A DNA stretch of 42,809 bases, from positions 1-42,809 of IMG/VR virus record IMGVR_UViG_3300037488_000189; one strand, given 5' to 3'. The notes under the pieces are model-generated. The model saw nothing but the letters and a program-made list of their open reading frames with translations, searched no databases and had not been told where the DNA came from. This stretch comes from a virus. Below, piece after piece: positions 1 through 8,900 of this stretch. The translations under genes were made by a program, and so were the position numbers. The stretch's first letter is position 1. Each line of letters opens with the position of its first letter.

Positions 1-1084
1 ACTGAACCCACAACGTGCACGTGCAAACAACTCGGCCATCCTAAAGCGTGATAGTGTATCTAAAGAGGAGTTCCTTGGTCTATGGAAAAAAATTGAGCTG
101 AGCAATTCTGGTGAGCCCGGATTTTACTTCAGCGATAACGAGACCATGGGCACCAACCCATGCGCTGAGATTGCGTTGAACCCATTCCAGTTCTGTAACT
201 TGGTAGAGGTAAACGCTTCTGACATCAAGGACCAAGACGATCTTAACGATCGTGTTTACTGGGCCTCTGTTATTGGCACCTTGCAGGCAAGCTACACAGA
301 CTTCCATTACCTGCGTCCCATCTGGAAAGAGACCACAGAGCGTGAGGCATTGTTAGGCATCGGGATGACCGGTATTGCTAGCGGTCCGGTGATGAAGATG
401 AACCTTCAACTTGCCGTTAACCAAGCGATATACGCAAACATATCTGTGTCTGAGATGATTGGAATCAACCCGGCAGCTCGTATCACATGCGTTAAGCCAT
501 CTGGGACCTCTTCCTTGGTCTTGGGGACTTCATCTGGTATCCATGCATGGCACGATGAGTATTACGTCCGTAGAATGCGTATTGGGAAGAACGAGGCTAT
601 GTACACGTACCTATCGATCTACCACCCTGAGATGTTGGAGGACGATGTGTTCAAGCCACAGCAACAAGCTGTTGTGTCTGTTCCTCAGTCTGCGCCGGTT
701 GGCGCCATCACTAGGAATGACGAGAACGCTATTCAGTTCTTGGATCGTGTCAAGTACTTCCACGAGTACTGGATCACACCGGGTCACGTGCGTGGAGACA
801 ATACACACAACGTGAGCGCTACGGTGAGCATGGGTCAGTCCGAGTGGCCGGCAGTGGGTGAGTGGTTATGGGAGAACAAGCAGTTCTTCAACGGACTTTC
901 TTTCTTGCCTAAGGACCTTGGGACGTACGTTCAGACTCCTTTCGAGACCATCACTAAGGAGAAGTACGAGCAACTCGTTACAAATCTTAACGCTTTGGAT
1001 GTCGCAAAAATCGTAGAGATTAGCGACAAGACGAACCTAATGGACCAAGCTGCCTGTGCTGGCGGGGCGTGCGAGGTGTCGTAA
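1..1084 (+). CDS. nrdJ: Class II (adenosylcobalamin-dependent) ribonucleotide reductase, 3' part
   Basis: Reduces ribonucleotides to deoxyribonucleotides for phage DNA synthesis. The frame is open from base 2 to the stop at 1082-1084 (about 360 residues), so the gene begins outside the window; the first ATG at 146 is internal. Visible signatures, in order: RARANNSAIL, SGEPGFYF, the active-site loop NPCAEI whose Cys would be the thiyl-radical residue, FCNLVEVNAS, the TCVKPSGT loop followed by SGIH and YYVRRMRI, and a C-terminal CAGGACEVS with the CxxxxC pair that passes electrons from thioredoxin or glutaredoxin. NPCAEI and the VKPSGT segment fit class II better than class Ia (NLCCEI). It lies on the plus strand with the nucleic-acid enzymes, opposite the structural genes. 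Class assignment is from motifs only; an unusual class I enzyme is the alternative. Confidence 0.85.
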   Translation, partial: LNPQRARANNSAILKRDSVSKEEFLGLWKKIELSNSGEPGFYFSDNETMGTNPCAEIALNPFQFCNLVEVNASDIKDQDDLNDRVYWASVIGTLQASYTDFHYLRPIWKETTEREALLGIGMTGIASGPVMKMNLQLAVNQAIYANISVSEMIGINPAARITCVKPSGTSSLVLGTSSGIHAWHDEYYVRRMRIGKNEAMYTYLSIYHPEMLEDDVFKPQQQAVVSVPQSAPVGAITRNDENAIQFLDRVKYFHEYWITPGHVRGDNTHNVSATVSMGQSEWPAVGEWLWENKQFFNGLSFLPKDLGTYVQTPFETITKEKYEQLVTNLNALDVAKIVEISDKTNLMDQAACAGGACEVS

Positions 1085-1112
1085 GTCCAGTTTTTATGTA
1101 AATAAACTGGAC
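1085..1112 (+). terminator. Stem-loop directly after the RNR stop codon
   Basis: A perfect 9-bp stem, GTCCAGTTT (1085-1093) with AAACTGGAC (1104-1112), and a 10-nt AT-rich loop begins at the base after the stop codon. No U-tract follows on the plus strand, so this is either a factor-assisted terminator or a 3'-end stabilising hairpin. Confidence 0.5.
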
Positions 1113-1137
1113 ACTACTCGGGGATTTTCCGAATAAC

Positions 1138-1172
1138 CCGCCATTGCTTGACAAAAAAACGAGTAATGGCGG
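1138..1172. repeat. 11-bp inverted repeat / hairpin
   Basis: CCGCCATTGCT (1138-1148) pairs with AGTAATGGCGG (1162-1172) through 10 Watson-Crick pairs and one G-U; the 13-nt loop contains a run of seven A. It is the second strong hairpin within 90 bases of the RNR stop. It could be a backup terminator, a processing site or a protein-binding cruciform. No U-tract on either side supports a classical intrinsic terminator. Confidence 0.5.
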
Positions 1173-1189
1173 AATAACTGGTCATATAG

Positions 1190-1372
1190 CGCACAAATTA
1201 ATACCCTTTTGGGTGTTTTAATGCACATTAATTGCATGAGTTGCACATTTAAATGGTTAAAATGTGTAAAAACAACACAAATTACCACTTATATTGTGAA
1301 AAAGTCACAAAAATAACCAATAAAATGGTTAAAAGTGACCAAAACAGGGGTAAATAACCATTATAATGTGCA
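1190..1372. promoter_or_regulatory. AT-rich block of alternating TGCACA and TGGTTA motifs
   Basis: No credible gene. TGCACA occurs at 1222-1227 and 1242-1247 (exactly 20 bp apart) and inverted (TGTGCA) at 1367-1372. TGGTTA occurs at 1254-1259 and 1326-1331, and its complement TAACCA at 1314-1319 and 1355-1360; both TGGTTA copies sit in the same 11-mer, AATGGTTAAAA. TTGCACATTT (1241-1250) pairs with AAATGTGTAA (1260-1269). GTCAC-TAACCA (1304-1319) faces TGGTTA-GTGAC (1326-1339) as a nested inverted repeat. The layout resembles operator arrays or origin iterons; which of these it is cannot be decided from sequence alone. Confidence 0.5.
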
Positions 1373-1425
1373 TTTTGAGCAAATAAGGATTTTGCAAAAG
1401 GTATTACTTTTCGATACTTTATGCA

Positions 1426-1433
1426 TATATTTG
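1426..1433 (+). promoter_or_regulatory. TATATTTG -7 promoter box
   Basis: Matches the Bacteroidota -7 consensus TAnnTTTG. No convincing -33 TTTG is seen at the usual 19-21 nt spacing. The expected start near 1437-1440 lies directly before a terminator, so if active it makes a very short RNA. Confidence 0.4.
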
Positions 1434-1437
1434 CTAC

Positions 1438-1490
1438 CGAAAGTCCCCGCCTGCATACCGTCAGATCTGCTTGTGGGGCTTTTTCTTTTT
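1438..1490 (+). ncRNA. Candidate ~50-nt RNA between a promoter box and a terminator
   Basis: The interval begins just after the TATATTTG box and ends at the U-rich tail of a terminator. Most of it would fold into the terminator hairpin, with an exposed loop containing the palindrome CAGATCTG (1462-1469). No known family is recognised. Existence is inferred only from the flanking signals. Confidence 0.25.
1441..1490 (+). terminator. Intrinsic terminator
   Basis: AAG(T)CCCC (1441-1448, T bulged) pairs with GGGGCTT (about 1475-1481), and a nearly pure U-tract follows (TTTTTCTTTTT, 1480-1490). The loop is long (about 26 nt). Orientation is plus strand. It would stop read-through from RNR into the phosphoesterase unit. 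Confidence 0.65.
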
Positions 1491-1524
1491 ACACCAAACT
1501 ATAAGTCGGCAGAATTACTAATAA

Positions 1525-1550
1525 TTGCCAGTAAATAGAAATAGTGGCAA
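1525..1550. promoter_or_regulatory. TTGCCA-N14-TGGCAA operator-like inverted repeat
   Basis: TTGCCA (1525-1530) and TGGCAA (1545-1550) are inverted with starts 20 bp apart, i.e. two helical turns, about 60-85 bp upstream of the expected start of the 1600 promoter. This is the usual geometry for a dimeric regulator; no regulator gene is identified in the window. Confidence 0.35.
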
Positions 1551-1555
1551 ATGTT

Positions 1556-1580
1556 TGCACAAAAATGCACAAATTGCACA
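1556..1580. repeat. Three helically phased TGCACA repeats
   Basis: TGCACA at 1556-1561, 1566-1571 and 1575-1580, starts 10 and 9 bp apart, immediately upstream of the TATATTTG box. All copies are on one face of the helix, over the -55 to -30 region. The same hexamer recurs upstream at 1222, 1242 and (inverted) 1367. Confidence 0.5.
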
Positions 1581-1599
1581 ATTTATTTAATAAAAACAT

Positions 1600-1607
1600 T
1601 ATATTTG
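1600..1607 (+). promoter_or_regulatory. TATATTTG promoter for the phosphoesterase unit
   Basis: Consensus TAnnTTTG box with an ATTG (1573-1576) about 23 nt upstream as a possible weak -33 element. Predicted start is near 1611-1615, giving a leader of about 65 nt before the ATG at 1678, unlike the near-zero leaders of the minus-strand late genes. Confidence 0.6.
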
Positions 1608-1629
1608 CATTGTTCATATCTCGTTGGGT

Positions 1630-1668
1630 AACATTGGGGTTTGGAATTTTCCAGCCCCATTGTTTTTT
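1630..1668 (+). terminator. Hairpin with U-tract in the leader (possible attenuator)
   Basis: AACATTGGGG (1630-1639) pairs with CCCCATTGTT (1655-1664) with one mismatch; the inner part extends as TGGAA/TTCCA around a TT loop, and six U follow (1663-1668). It has the form of an intrinsic terminator, yet it lies after the promoter and 10 bases before the start codon. It may attenuate expression or insulate the unit. Confidence 0.55.
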
Positions 1669-1677
1669 AAAACAATT

Positions 1678-1863
1678 ATGAAACCAGAAAATAAGAATAT
1701 ATCTAACTACGTCAACTCGGTTATGGATGAGTTGAATACCCTGTCTACCGATCTCTACGAGGCAATGATGGACCAGGAGAACAAGGAAGTGAAGAAGATC
1801 GTTGAGGCTATGATACCCTTGCTAAAGGATATTCAAGCGACCCACACAAATGAAATCATATAA
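1678..1863 (+). CDS. Small acidic helical protein, 61 aa
   Basis: Unrecognised family. The ATG at 1678 is chosen because the only upstream in-frame start is a TTG at 1624 that would place coding through the leader hairpin. The protein is charged and helical (MDELNTLSTDLYEAMMDQE; EVKKIVEAMIPLLKD), with heptad-like leucine and isoleucine spacing and no membrane segment. Its end overlaps the start of the phosphoesterase by 14 bases, so the two are probably translationally coupled. It could be a regulator or partner of that enzyme. The gene call is fairly safe; no function is assigned. Confidence 0.7.
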   Translation: MKPENKNISNYVNSVMDELNTLSTDLYEAMMDQENKEVKKIVEAMIPLLKDIQATHTNEII

Positions 1864-2962
1864 ACAAGAGGCTGTTGAGCTATTTGCCGAAGGTAAACTC
1901 AATAAGACCCAGATTGCAAAGTCCCTAAAGGACAAGTACAATCTGCCAATGTCTGAAGAGACAGTAAGGAAAGAAGTATGCAGACAGATCACCAAGCACA
2001 GGGCCCTAGTGGAAGAGTGCAACGTAATTGGTGTCCCCGTTGATAAGGTAAAGTATTACTGGCACAAGGGAAAGAACTTCTCTATGAACGTTAAGGGCGA
2101 CGCCGCCCCGTCTTACGAGGAGATCAGAGACGATATCATCGATCAGATGAAGTCTTACGCACCACTGTATCAGCATATCCACAGAAGCCATAGCAAGGAC
2201 GGACACCTACTGGTGATCGATCCGGCAGACATTCACATTGGAAAGCTGGCTAGTTCTTTTGAGACCGGCGAGGATTACAATAATCAGATCGCTGTCCAAA
2301 GAGTCAGAGAGGGTGTCAAGGGAATCCTAGACAAGACCGCAGGGTTCAATATTGACAAGATCTTATTTATTGCTGGAAACGATATCCTGCACATCGATAC
2401 ACCAAGGAGGACCACTACATCCGGTACTTTCCAGGACACCGATGGAATGTGGTACGACAACTTCTTGATTGCCAAGCAGCTTTACATTGAGATTTTGGAG
2501 ATGCTGGTTACGGTTGCAGATGTACACTTCTGCTTCAATCCGTCTAACCACGACTACACAAATGGATTCTTTTTGGCCGACACAATTCAGTCATGGTTCT
2601 CAAAGTGCGATAATATTACCTTCGACTGCTCTATAGCACACAGAAAGTATTACACGTACGGGATTAATATGATTGGATCTACACATGGAGATGGTGCCAA
2701 GGCACAGGACTTGCCATTGCTTATGGCTCAAGAGTCGCCGCTGTCATGGTCACAGACCAAGCATCGCTATGTGTATACACACCACGTGCACCACAAGACG
2801 TCTAAGGACTACATTGGTGTCACTGTGGAGAGCCTTCGCTCACCGTCTGGTACAGACAGCTGGCACCATAGAAATGGTTACACTGGATCACCCAAGGCGG
2901 TGGAGGGTTTTCTCCACCACCCGGAGCACGGACAGGTAGCAAGGATCACTCACTTGTTCTAG
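1850..2962 (+). CDS. Calcineurin-like metallophosphoesterase with N-terminal helix-turn-helix
   Basis: Two parts. Residues 1-50 look like a DNA-binding HTH (LNKTQIAKSLKDKYNLPMSEETVRKEV). Residues about 120-370 contain the full set of two-metal phosphoesterase motifs: DPADIHIG (D127, H129), AGNDI (N177, D178), SNHD (N233, H234), STHGDG (H279) and THHVHH (H311-H315). The family hydrolyses phosphomono- or diesters and includes SbcD/Mre11 nucleases. With an HTH attached, a nucleic-acid substrate is plausible but not proven. It follows the 61-aa gene with a 14-base overlap and shares the RNR strand. Its TAG stop lies in the CTAG shared with the opposing giant gene. Confidence 0.85.
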   Translation: MKSYKQEAVELFAEGKLNKTQIAKSLKDKYNLPMSEETVRKEVCRQITKHRALVEECNVIGVPVDKVKYYWHKGKNFSMNVKGDAAPSYEEIRDDIIDQMKSYAPLYQHIHRSHSKDGHLLVIDPADIHIGKLASSFETGEDYNNQIAVQRVREGVKGILDKTAGFNIDKILFIAGNDILHIDTPRRTTTSGTFQDTDGMWYDNFLIAKQLYIEILEMLVTVADVHFCFNPSNHDYTNGFFLADTIQSWFSKCDNITFDCSIAHRKYYTYGINMIGSTHGDGAKAQDLPLLMAQESPLSWSQTKHRYVYTHHVHHKTSKDYIGVTVESLRSPSGTDSWHHRNGYTGSPKAVEGFLHHPEHGQVARITHLF

Positions 2963-5900
2963 TCCTCGTCTACCTGCTCAGCTCTCTTCTGAATCTTCTT
3001 GTTCATTATGTTGACGATGTTAGCCATATCTGATGGCAACAATCCTCCATAATAAGCAGTCATAATAACAGCGTTCATTCTAGCTATATCAAGGTCCTCT
3101 TCCATGAGGGCCTTTTTTACTTTATTGCCGTTGTACTCTTTGGTGAACTCACCATCGATAGCAGCGTCATAGTAGTCGATTAGCTCAAGGCCCTTCTCTG
3201 CTGCGATACCCTGCGTTCCTAGCATGTCCAAGTAACCTTGGTTCATCTTGTCATACAATCTGAACTTCTGCTCCTCGTCCTCGATACCGTACCACTTGTA
3301 AGGCAACTCATCAGACAGTCCGGTCTCGTCAAGAAGGTAATTGATACCCTTGCTAGCCGCAATGTCCATCCCGGGGATCGGTGGCAAGAAGAAGTCCTTC
3401 ATGAATGCCTGAGCAGTGGATTGAGCCTGTCTCATCTTTCTGATTTTCTTCTGCTCTTCATCCTCGTCCTCTCCCATGATGGCAGCTGCAACTACGTTGT
3501 AAAGCTCCTTGAATGCAAGGACAATTCCTTGGAATGCCACCAACTCGACAAGTGCACCAGACAATGACTTTGCCGCCTCTCTCTTGTCGTCTTTTGAAGA
3601 TACATCATTTGAAAGAGTTCTTACGTCTGACCATATACGAGTCTTTTGGTTCAAGGTGAAAGTCATCAATGGAAGGATAGCACGTCTCAAGAACACGGTA
3701 GCTGGCTGCTTGCTAGCGAAGATCTCTCCCTGCATGTCAGTGTCACTGATGTTCTGCTGAGAGTCGACCATCGCCTGTGCGTAGTCAGCCGCGGCCTTGT
3801 TTAGCTCATGATTTTTAAAGTCTATTCCAGAGATGTTTACGCCATCCTTCTTTAATTTACTCAAGTAGAAAGAAAGCCAAGATGCACGTGCGGCAAAAAT
3901 ATCCGGATTCTTAAGTGTAATTTCAAGGGCCTTGTTGCTAAATTCAGCAACACCATCTAACCCACGCATGGCCAAATTCTTCTCGGCCTCTACCAACTGT
4001 CTGTTGATAGACTTAAGTTCACCCTGAGACGCAACACCGCGATTAGCAATAGGATAACCAGAGCTGTCAATAAAGGTCATTCCGCCCCCATAAAGCAACT
4101 TGTTTAAGTCAAATCTTCCTGTCTGAACAAAAGTATTTATCATTGGAGGGAAGAACTGTTTGAATGGCTGAGACACACTGAACAATGCCTTAGCAACACC
4201 AAATGATGCGATGGTATTGATAATACGGTTTGCCTTGGCAAGTTCGTTCTGGTCTATATAAGATCCACCCTTTGCTCGGTTCACGTACTTGATCAGTCTC
4301 TTCTTGTAAAGGTTCTTATCTTCTTTATTAGAGAAAAGCTTTGAGAAGTTTTTAGATGTAACAAAACCCTTCATCTGCATTACTGAGCTAGCGGTCTCTA
4401 CGTCTACCATTGCATTCGTAAATGCGTTAACATTGTTCACGTCAAAGTCAAGGTTCACTATACGGGTCTTTACTCCGTTCTTGTCCTTTGGAAGATTAGC
4501 GATACGGTTATTTTTTCTAAGTGAGCCTGACTTAGATGTGTCCACGTACTCAAAGTTTCCGAAGAAACCAGAGTCGAAGTCTTCCTCGGTAGCTGTTGGT
4601 GCCTCTTTTAGTTGGTACCTGTCCGGGGTAAAGTCAATGTCTCTAGATAGCTGTGTGTTGTACACGTTCCTAGAAACCTCGTCCAGTCTGTCAAAGTTCT
4701 CAGACCATTTGTTTATCCACCAGTTAACAGCGTCTTGGTTGATCTGACTTACATTTTTCTTTACGTCATCAATATTCTTGGCGTCTTTCAAGACCTTGTC
4801 GTACACCTTTTGGATGACTTCGCCCTTCTTGATTTCAGCGTCAGTGTTATTGTCTACGTCAGTTAGCGCCTGGATTGTCTCCTCAATCAGTGATTTGCGC
4901 CTATTAAATTCGTCTTGCGCCTGGAATTCATCTCCGATCACGTTTCTTGACATGAATGCAAATACACCACGCTCAACAACATTCTCGCTTGCCAAGAAGT
5001 CCTTGACCTTTGAGAATTGCTTTACGTACTGTTTAACAGCCGTGTCAACCATCTTGAGCGCCTTGGCCTTACCATTTGACACTCCGTTTATTCCAGCCTT
5101 TTCAGAGACCGTTATAGCACGTCTAGTATTGCCCCATAGCAACTTGTTCAGCATTGGAAGAGTTGCGAATCCTTCGCCCCAAACCTTACCAACGAACTTA
5201 GAGAAGTACTTGCTCAGTGGGATAGACTTGATACCATCATCAACTAGATCTCCAGCGTTCAAGTCGCCTTGGTAAAGGCTTACCATTCCGTCGATACCAG
5301 ATGTGATTCCATTGGCAACAAAGTTATTGGCATACTCAAGTACCTGTATAGCGCTTGACAATGAAAGGTTATCGGTGTCCATATTTGCCAATGCAACCAA
5401 TGACCTCTTCTCGTCCTGCGTAAGTGTAATAGGCTCGCCAGTAAACGGATCCTCTCCTGTCTTAACGATCTGTAGGATCAGAGGAGATACCTCTTCCATC
5501 ATCTCCTTGACGGCGGCCCTAGCCTTTTCTTCCTTGGCCACAGCCTCGTTGTCATTCTCTTCGATAGCAGCAACGACCTTCTTGATCTCGTTGATGGTCA
5601 TGTCGCTTGACAATACACCAGCGTCTACCAATTCCTTGTACTTATCGAGTAGCTCGTTCTTGATCTGCTCTACCTGTAAATCGATCTCTGTCTCAATGTA
5701 AGACGCCATATCGGCAGCGTTAACAAGGCTACGCATCAATGGGTCTCCAGTCTTTCTAGCCACTGCGTTCAGCATCTGTGTTGCGTTATTGATATAGTCG
5801 TCAATGTTCTCTACACGAGATGGATCGATGTCTCCAAAGTCCTTGGCAAGCTTAGCTATCTCTGCTTGGTTTGCCGCTGACTTCATGTTCTTCTTGATAG

Positions 5901-8900
5901 AAGCCCTTAGCTTTGACGCTTCCTTGATCTTGTCCATATACTCAGCGCTCTGGAATACCCTAGACATGTAGTCAACGAAACGGTCACGCATTACTGGGTT
6001 CAAGATATTCATCTTGTCGTAGCGAGAGATGATGGCAGTTGCCTGTCTTGCAGACATCATACCACGGCCCACCATAGACTTTAATCTACCAGAGATATCC
6101 ATGCGGAGCTGCTTCACGAAGGCTGCAGAGTCCCTAGCGGCCTTGGCCTCTAACTTGATCTGATCCTTCAGTGCTGTGCTCTCTTTTACGGTTATCTTCT
6201 TGACGTCCTCGATCTGGCCTAGTATTTTAGCTACAGATGGAGCTACCTTAAACTTCTCTCCTCTTATCTTTTTGAAGTCACGGATGATCTGCTCACGCTG
6301 AGAATCATCTGCCCTTTCGTACGATGCTGACTTTTGTATGTAATTAATTGCGTTAGCGCTTGCTTGATTGTAAGAACCGCCTCTGTTTATGGTCTTGTCC
6401 ATGATGCCCTCAACCTCGTTCATCATTCTGTCGTAACCAGGGATGGTCTTTACCTCTACCTTTTGAGAGCGAGTTGTTACAGAAGGCTTAGCCTTCTCGA
6501 TCATTGTGATCTTGTAACTTGTATATGGTGACAACGTGAACTTACCAGTATCAAACCTTCCAAAGGCGTTAGGGGATTCATACGTGAGGACGTCTCCATC
6601 AACGGCTACAATAGTAGCATATCTTCCATACAAGGATATCTCATCTCCAACTTCGAAAACTACGGGCTCTGGAATTTTAAATCCAGTGTACTCTGCCTCT
6701 GGCTTTAATGCTTTGGTAGTCTGTGCACGATAACTCTTAGGTCCTCCCCAGTTGGTAACTAGCATGTCGTAACCATTCTCAGCGGCAACCTTAGTCACCC
6801 AAGCGGCTGAGTTGTTTGCGTCAAACGCATACTTTGTTGGTCTGTCCTCGTTACCACGGTTCCTGTATGCTTGGAATCTTTGTCTTGCCTCTTCCTCAAA
6901 CCCTTCTGGGTCATGAGATACTGTTCCCTTTTCTGTGCTTCCGTAGAAGTATACCTTGTCCTTTGGAACTAGAACTGTGTGTGGAACATCTCCAACACCG
7001 CTCTCTTTCTGACCGGCCTTTGTGTAGTACATAGCAACGCCACCTACTGCTGATATCGCAGATACCTCTTCACGGCTTGTGAAGTTACTATTAGAGCCAG
7101 ACATAGGCTTAATCACGTCACGATTAGCCCTTGAGTAGTGAACGAATAGGTAGTTACCCTTGCCGTCATCGGTAAGAACCTCGTCTACCACCGGTGGTAC
7201 GTTCTTCTGTGAGCGTGACTTTCTTTTTGCCCAGAATGCTTTTACTTCCGGAGTCTGTTCTTTACTCTCGACTATTTTGCCAATAGCTTTTTCTGCTAAA
7301 TTATAAATAGCAGTCATTACCCCCTTGCGTTGCAAACTTTTATTTGTTTCGCTTTGCATAGAGTACCAAGCCCCGTCTTTGTTTTGTCTAAAGTTGGCAA
7401 ATGCAATGTTCTCCCCTTTGTTACTCCAAGCGATGACAGGTTTTACGGAAGCATTTTCAGGAAATTCTATCGCTTGTATATAAACGTCTTTTCCATCAAC
7501 AGTAATCTTACTTGAACCTATGGCATTACCTTCTTGTTTTGCCAATTCACTATTAGGATAATTCTTGGCTATGTCATCAATTGCTTTCTGTGAGCGTGAC
7601 GTTACCTTTGGCTTTTCAATTACGACGCCTTGATCTTCAATGACATTAGGTGCTGGAATGACTTCCTTTGCTTGACTTTTGAGATAGTCGAAGTACTTTT
7701 GTTTGTCAACTCCCGGCTGGTCGTACCAGGCATTGTCGATTTTTTCTGTTTTTCTTTTAATGATGTTTCCATTTTCGTCCTTTAATATAAATCTATCGGA
7801 ATCGTTTCCGTAGTTCTTTTTTTGGTTTTGATTTGATATTTCTTCATAGATAGGAGCAATATCGTCAAACTCGTAAACGCTTCCATCTTCGTCTGTAAAC
7901 TCATACATGAATGGCTTTCCTGCCCTTTTCCTGTATGCAAAGTTGAAATCCCAAGCACCATACTTTCCTTGTCTAATTCCAGCATCTGTAATTTCTCCAG
8001 AAGCTTTTCTTTGAACAATGGCATCTATAGATCCGTGAGATACTTCTTGTGAAGACGCAGCTACCCATGTTTCCCAGTGGAATCTTCCAACATCTGGACT
8101 ATCCTTTACTCCTATTTTCTGATAAGCCTCCTTAACAACTGGTTGCATGGTTCTGTTAGCCAATTCGGCAAATACAAGACCAGGGACATCAGAGAGCATT
8201 TTGCTGTATCCGGCCCCGGTAGTTTTACCAAAAGACAATTCGCTACCATCGTATATAGACGTTGTTGGCTTTAATCCAGAATCTTTCTTTAACTTGTCAG
8301 AGTCCCAAAAATGTTCTGTCCTAACCCTGTCTATTACAAACAAATCGCTTCTTCCTGTAGTCAATAAGATAAAGTCAAAAATCTTATTGTTAAAAGACAT
8401 TCCAGAAAGGTTAGACAACCACTTTCTTCTAAGTTCATTAGTAGGTGTTGTCCTGTCTGACAATATCTTATGCAAGGATTCCATTTTGGTCAACCCTTTA
8501 AACTCTCCGGTTTCTATTTTTGTAGAAGCTTTTGATAAAAATGCAGACCCAAAAGATCTTAGGTTTGCTTTTGAACCAGACCCTGCAACACCCTTTGGAA
8601 GAGTTTGATCAACCCAATCATAATAATCAGCCAATCCACTGTCTATTTTTTCTCCCTTATAATCAATTTCTTTTCCAGACAAAAACTTACCCTCTGCTGA
8701 TTTCTTTATAAATGAATCAACTCCATTTTCTACGGCTCTCAAAAATCCTGCCTCTTGTGGATATGGGCTAATGCCAATTGACATAATATTCCATAAGAAA
8801 TAAAGACCAGTATCTGTCTCATCCATCTTCCCCTCTTTGTATAACTTTCCTATTTCCTTGGTACCTTCAAGTCCGCTTGACGCCAACTCCCTCTGCTTGT

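Noticed and set aside
1094-1288. 64-codon minus-strand open frame after RNR
   Set aside because: It overlaps two hairpins and the repeat block, and its product resembles no protein; treated as non-coding.
1335-1538. 67-codon plus-strand open frame in the regulatory hub
   Set aside because: It crosses the nested palindrome, a promoter box and the intrinsic terminator, has no coding-like composition and no recognisable start context.
1624-1677. TTG start extending the 61-aa protein upstream
   Set aside because: It would translate the leader hairpin; the ATG at 1678 begins the charged helical protein.
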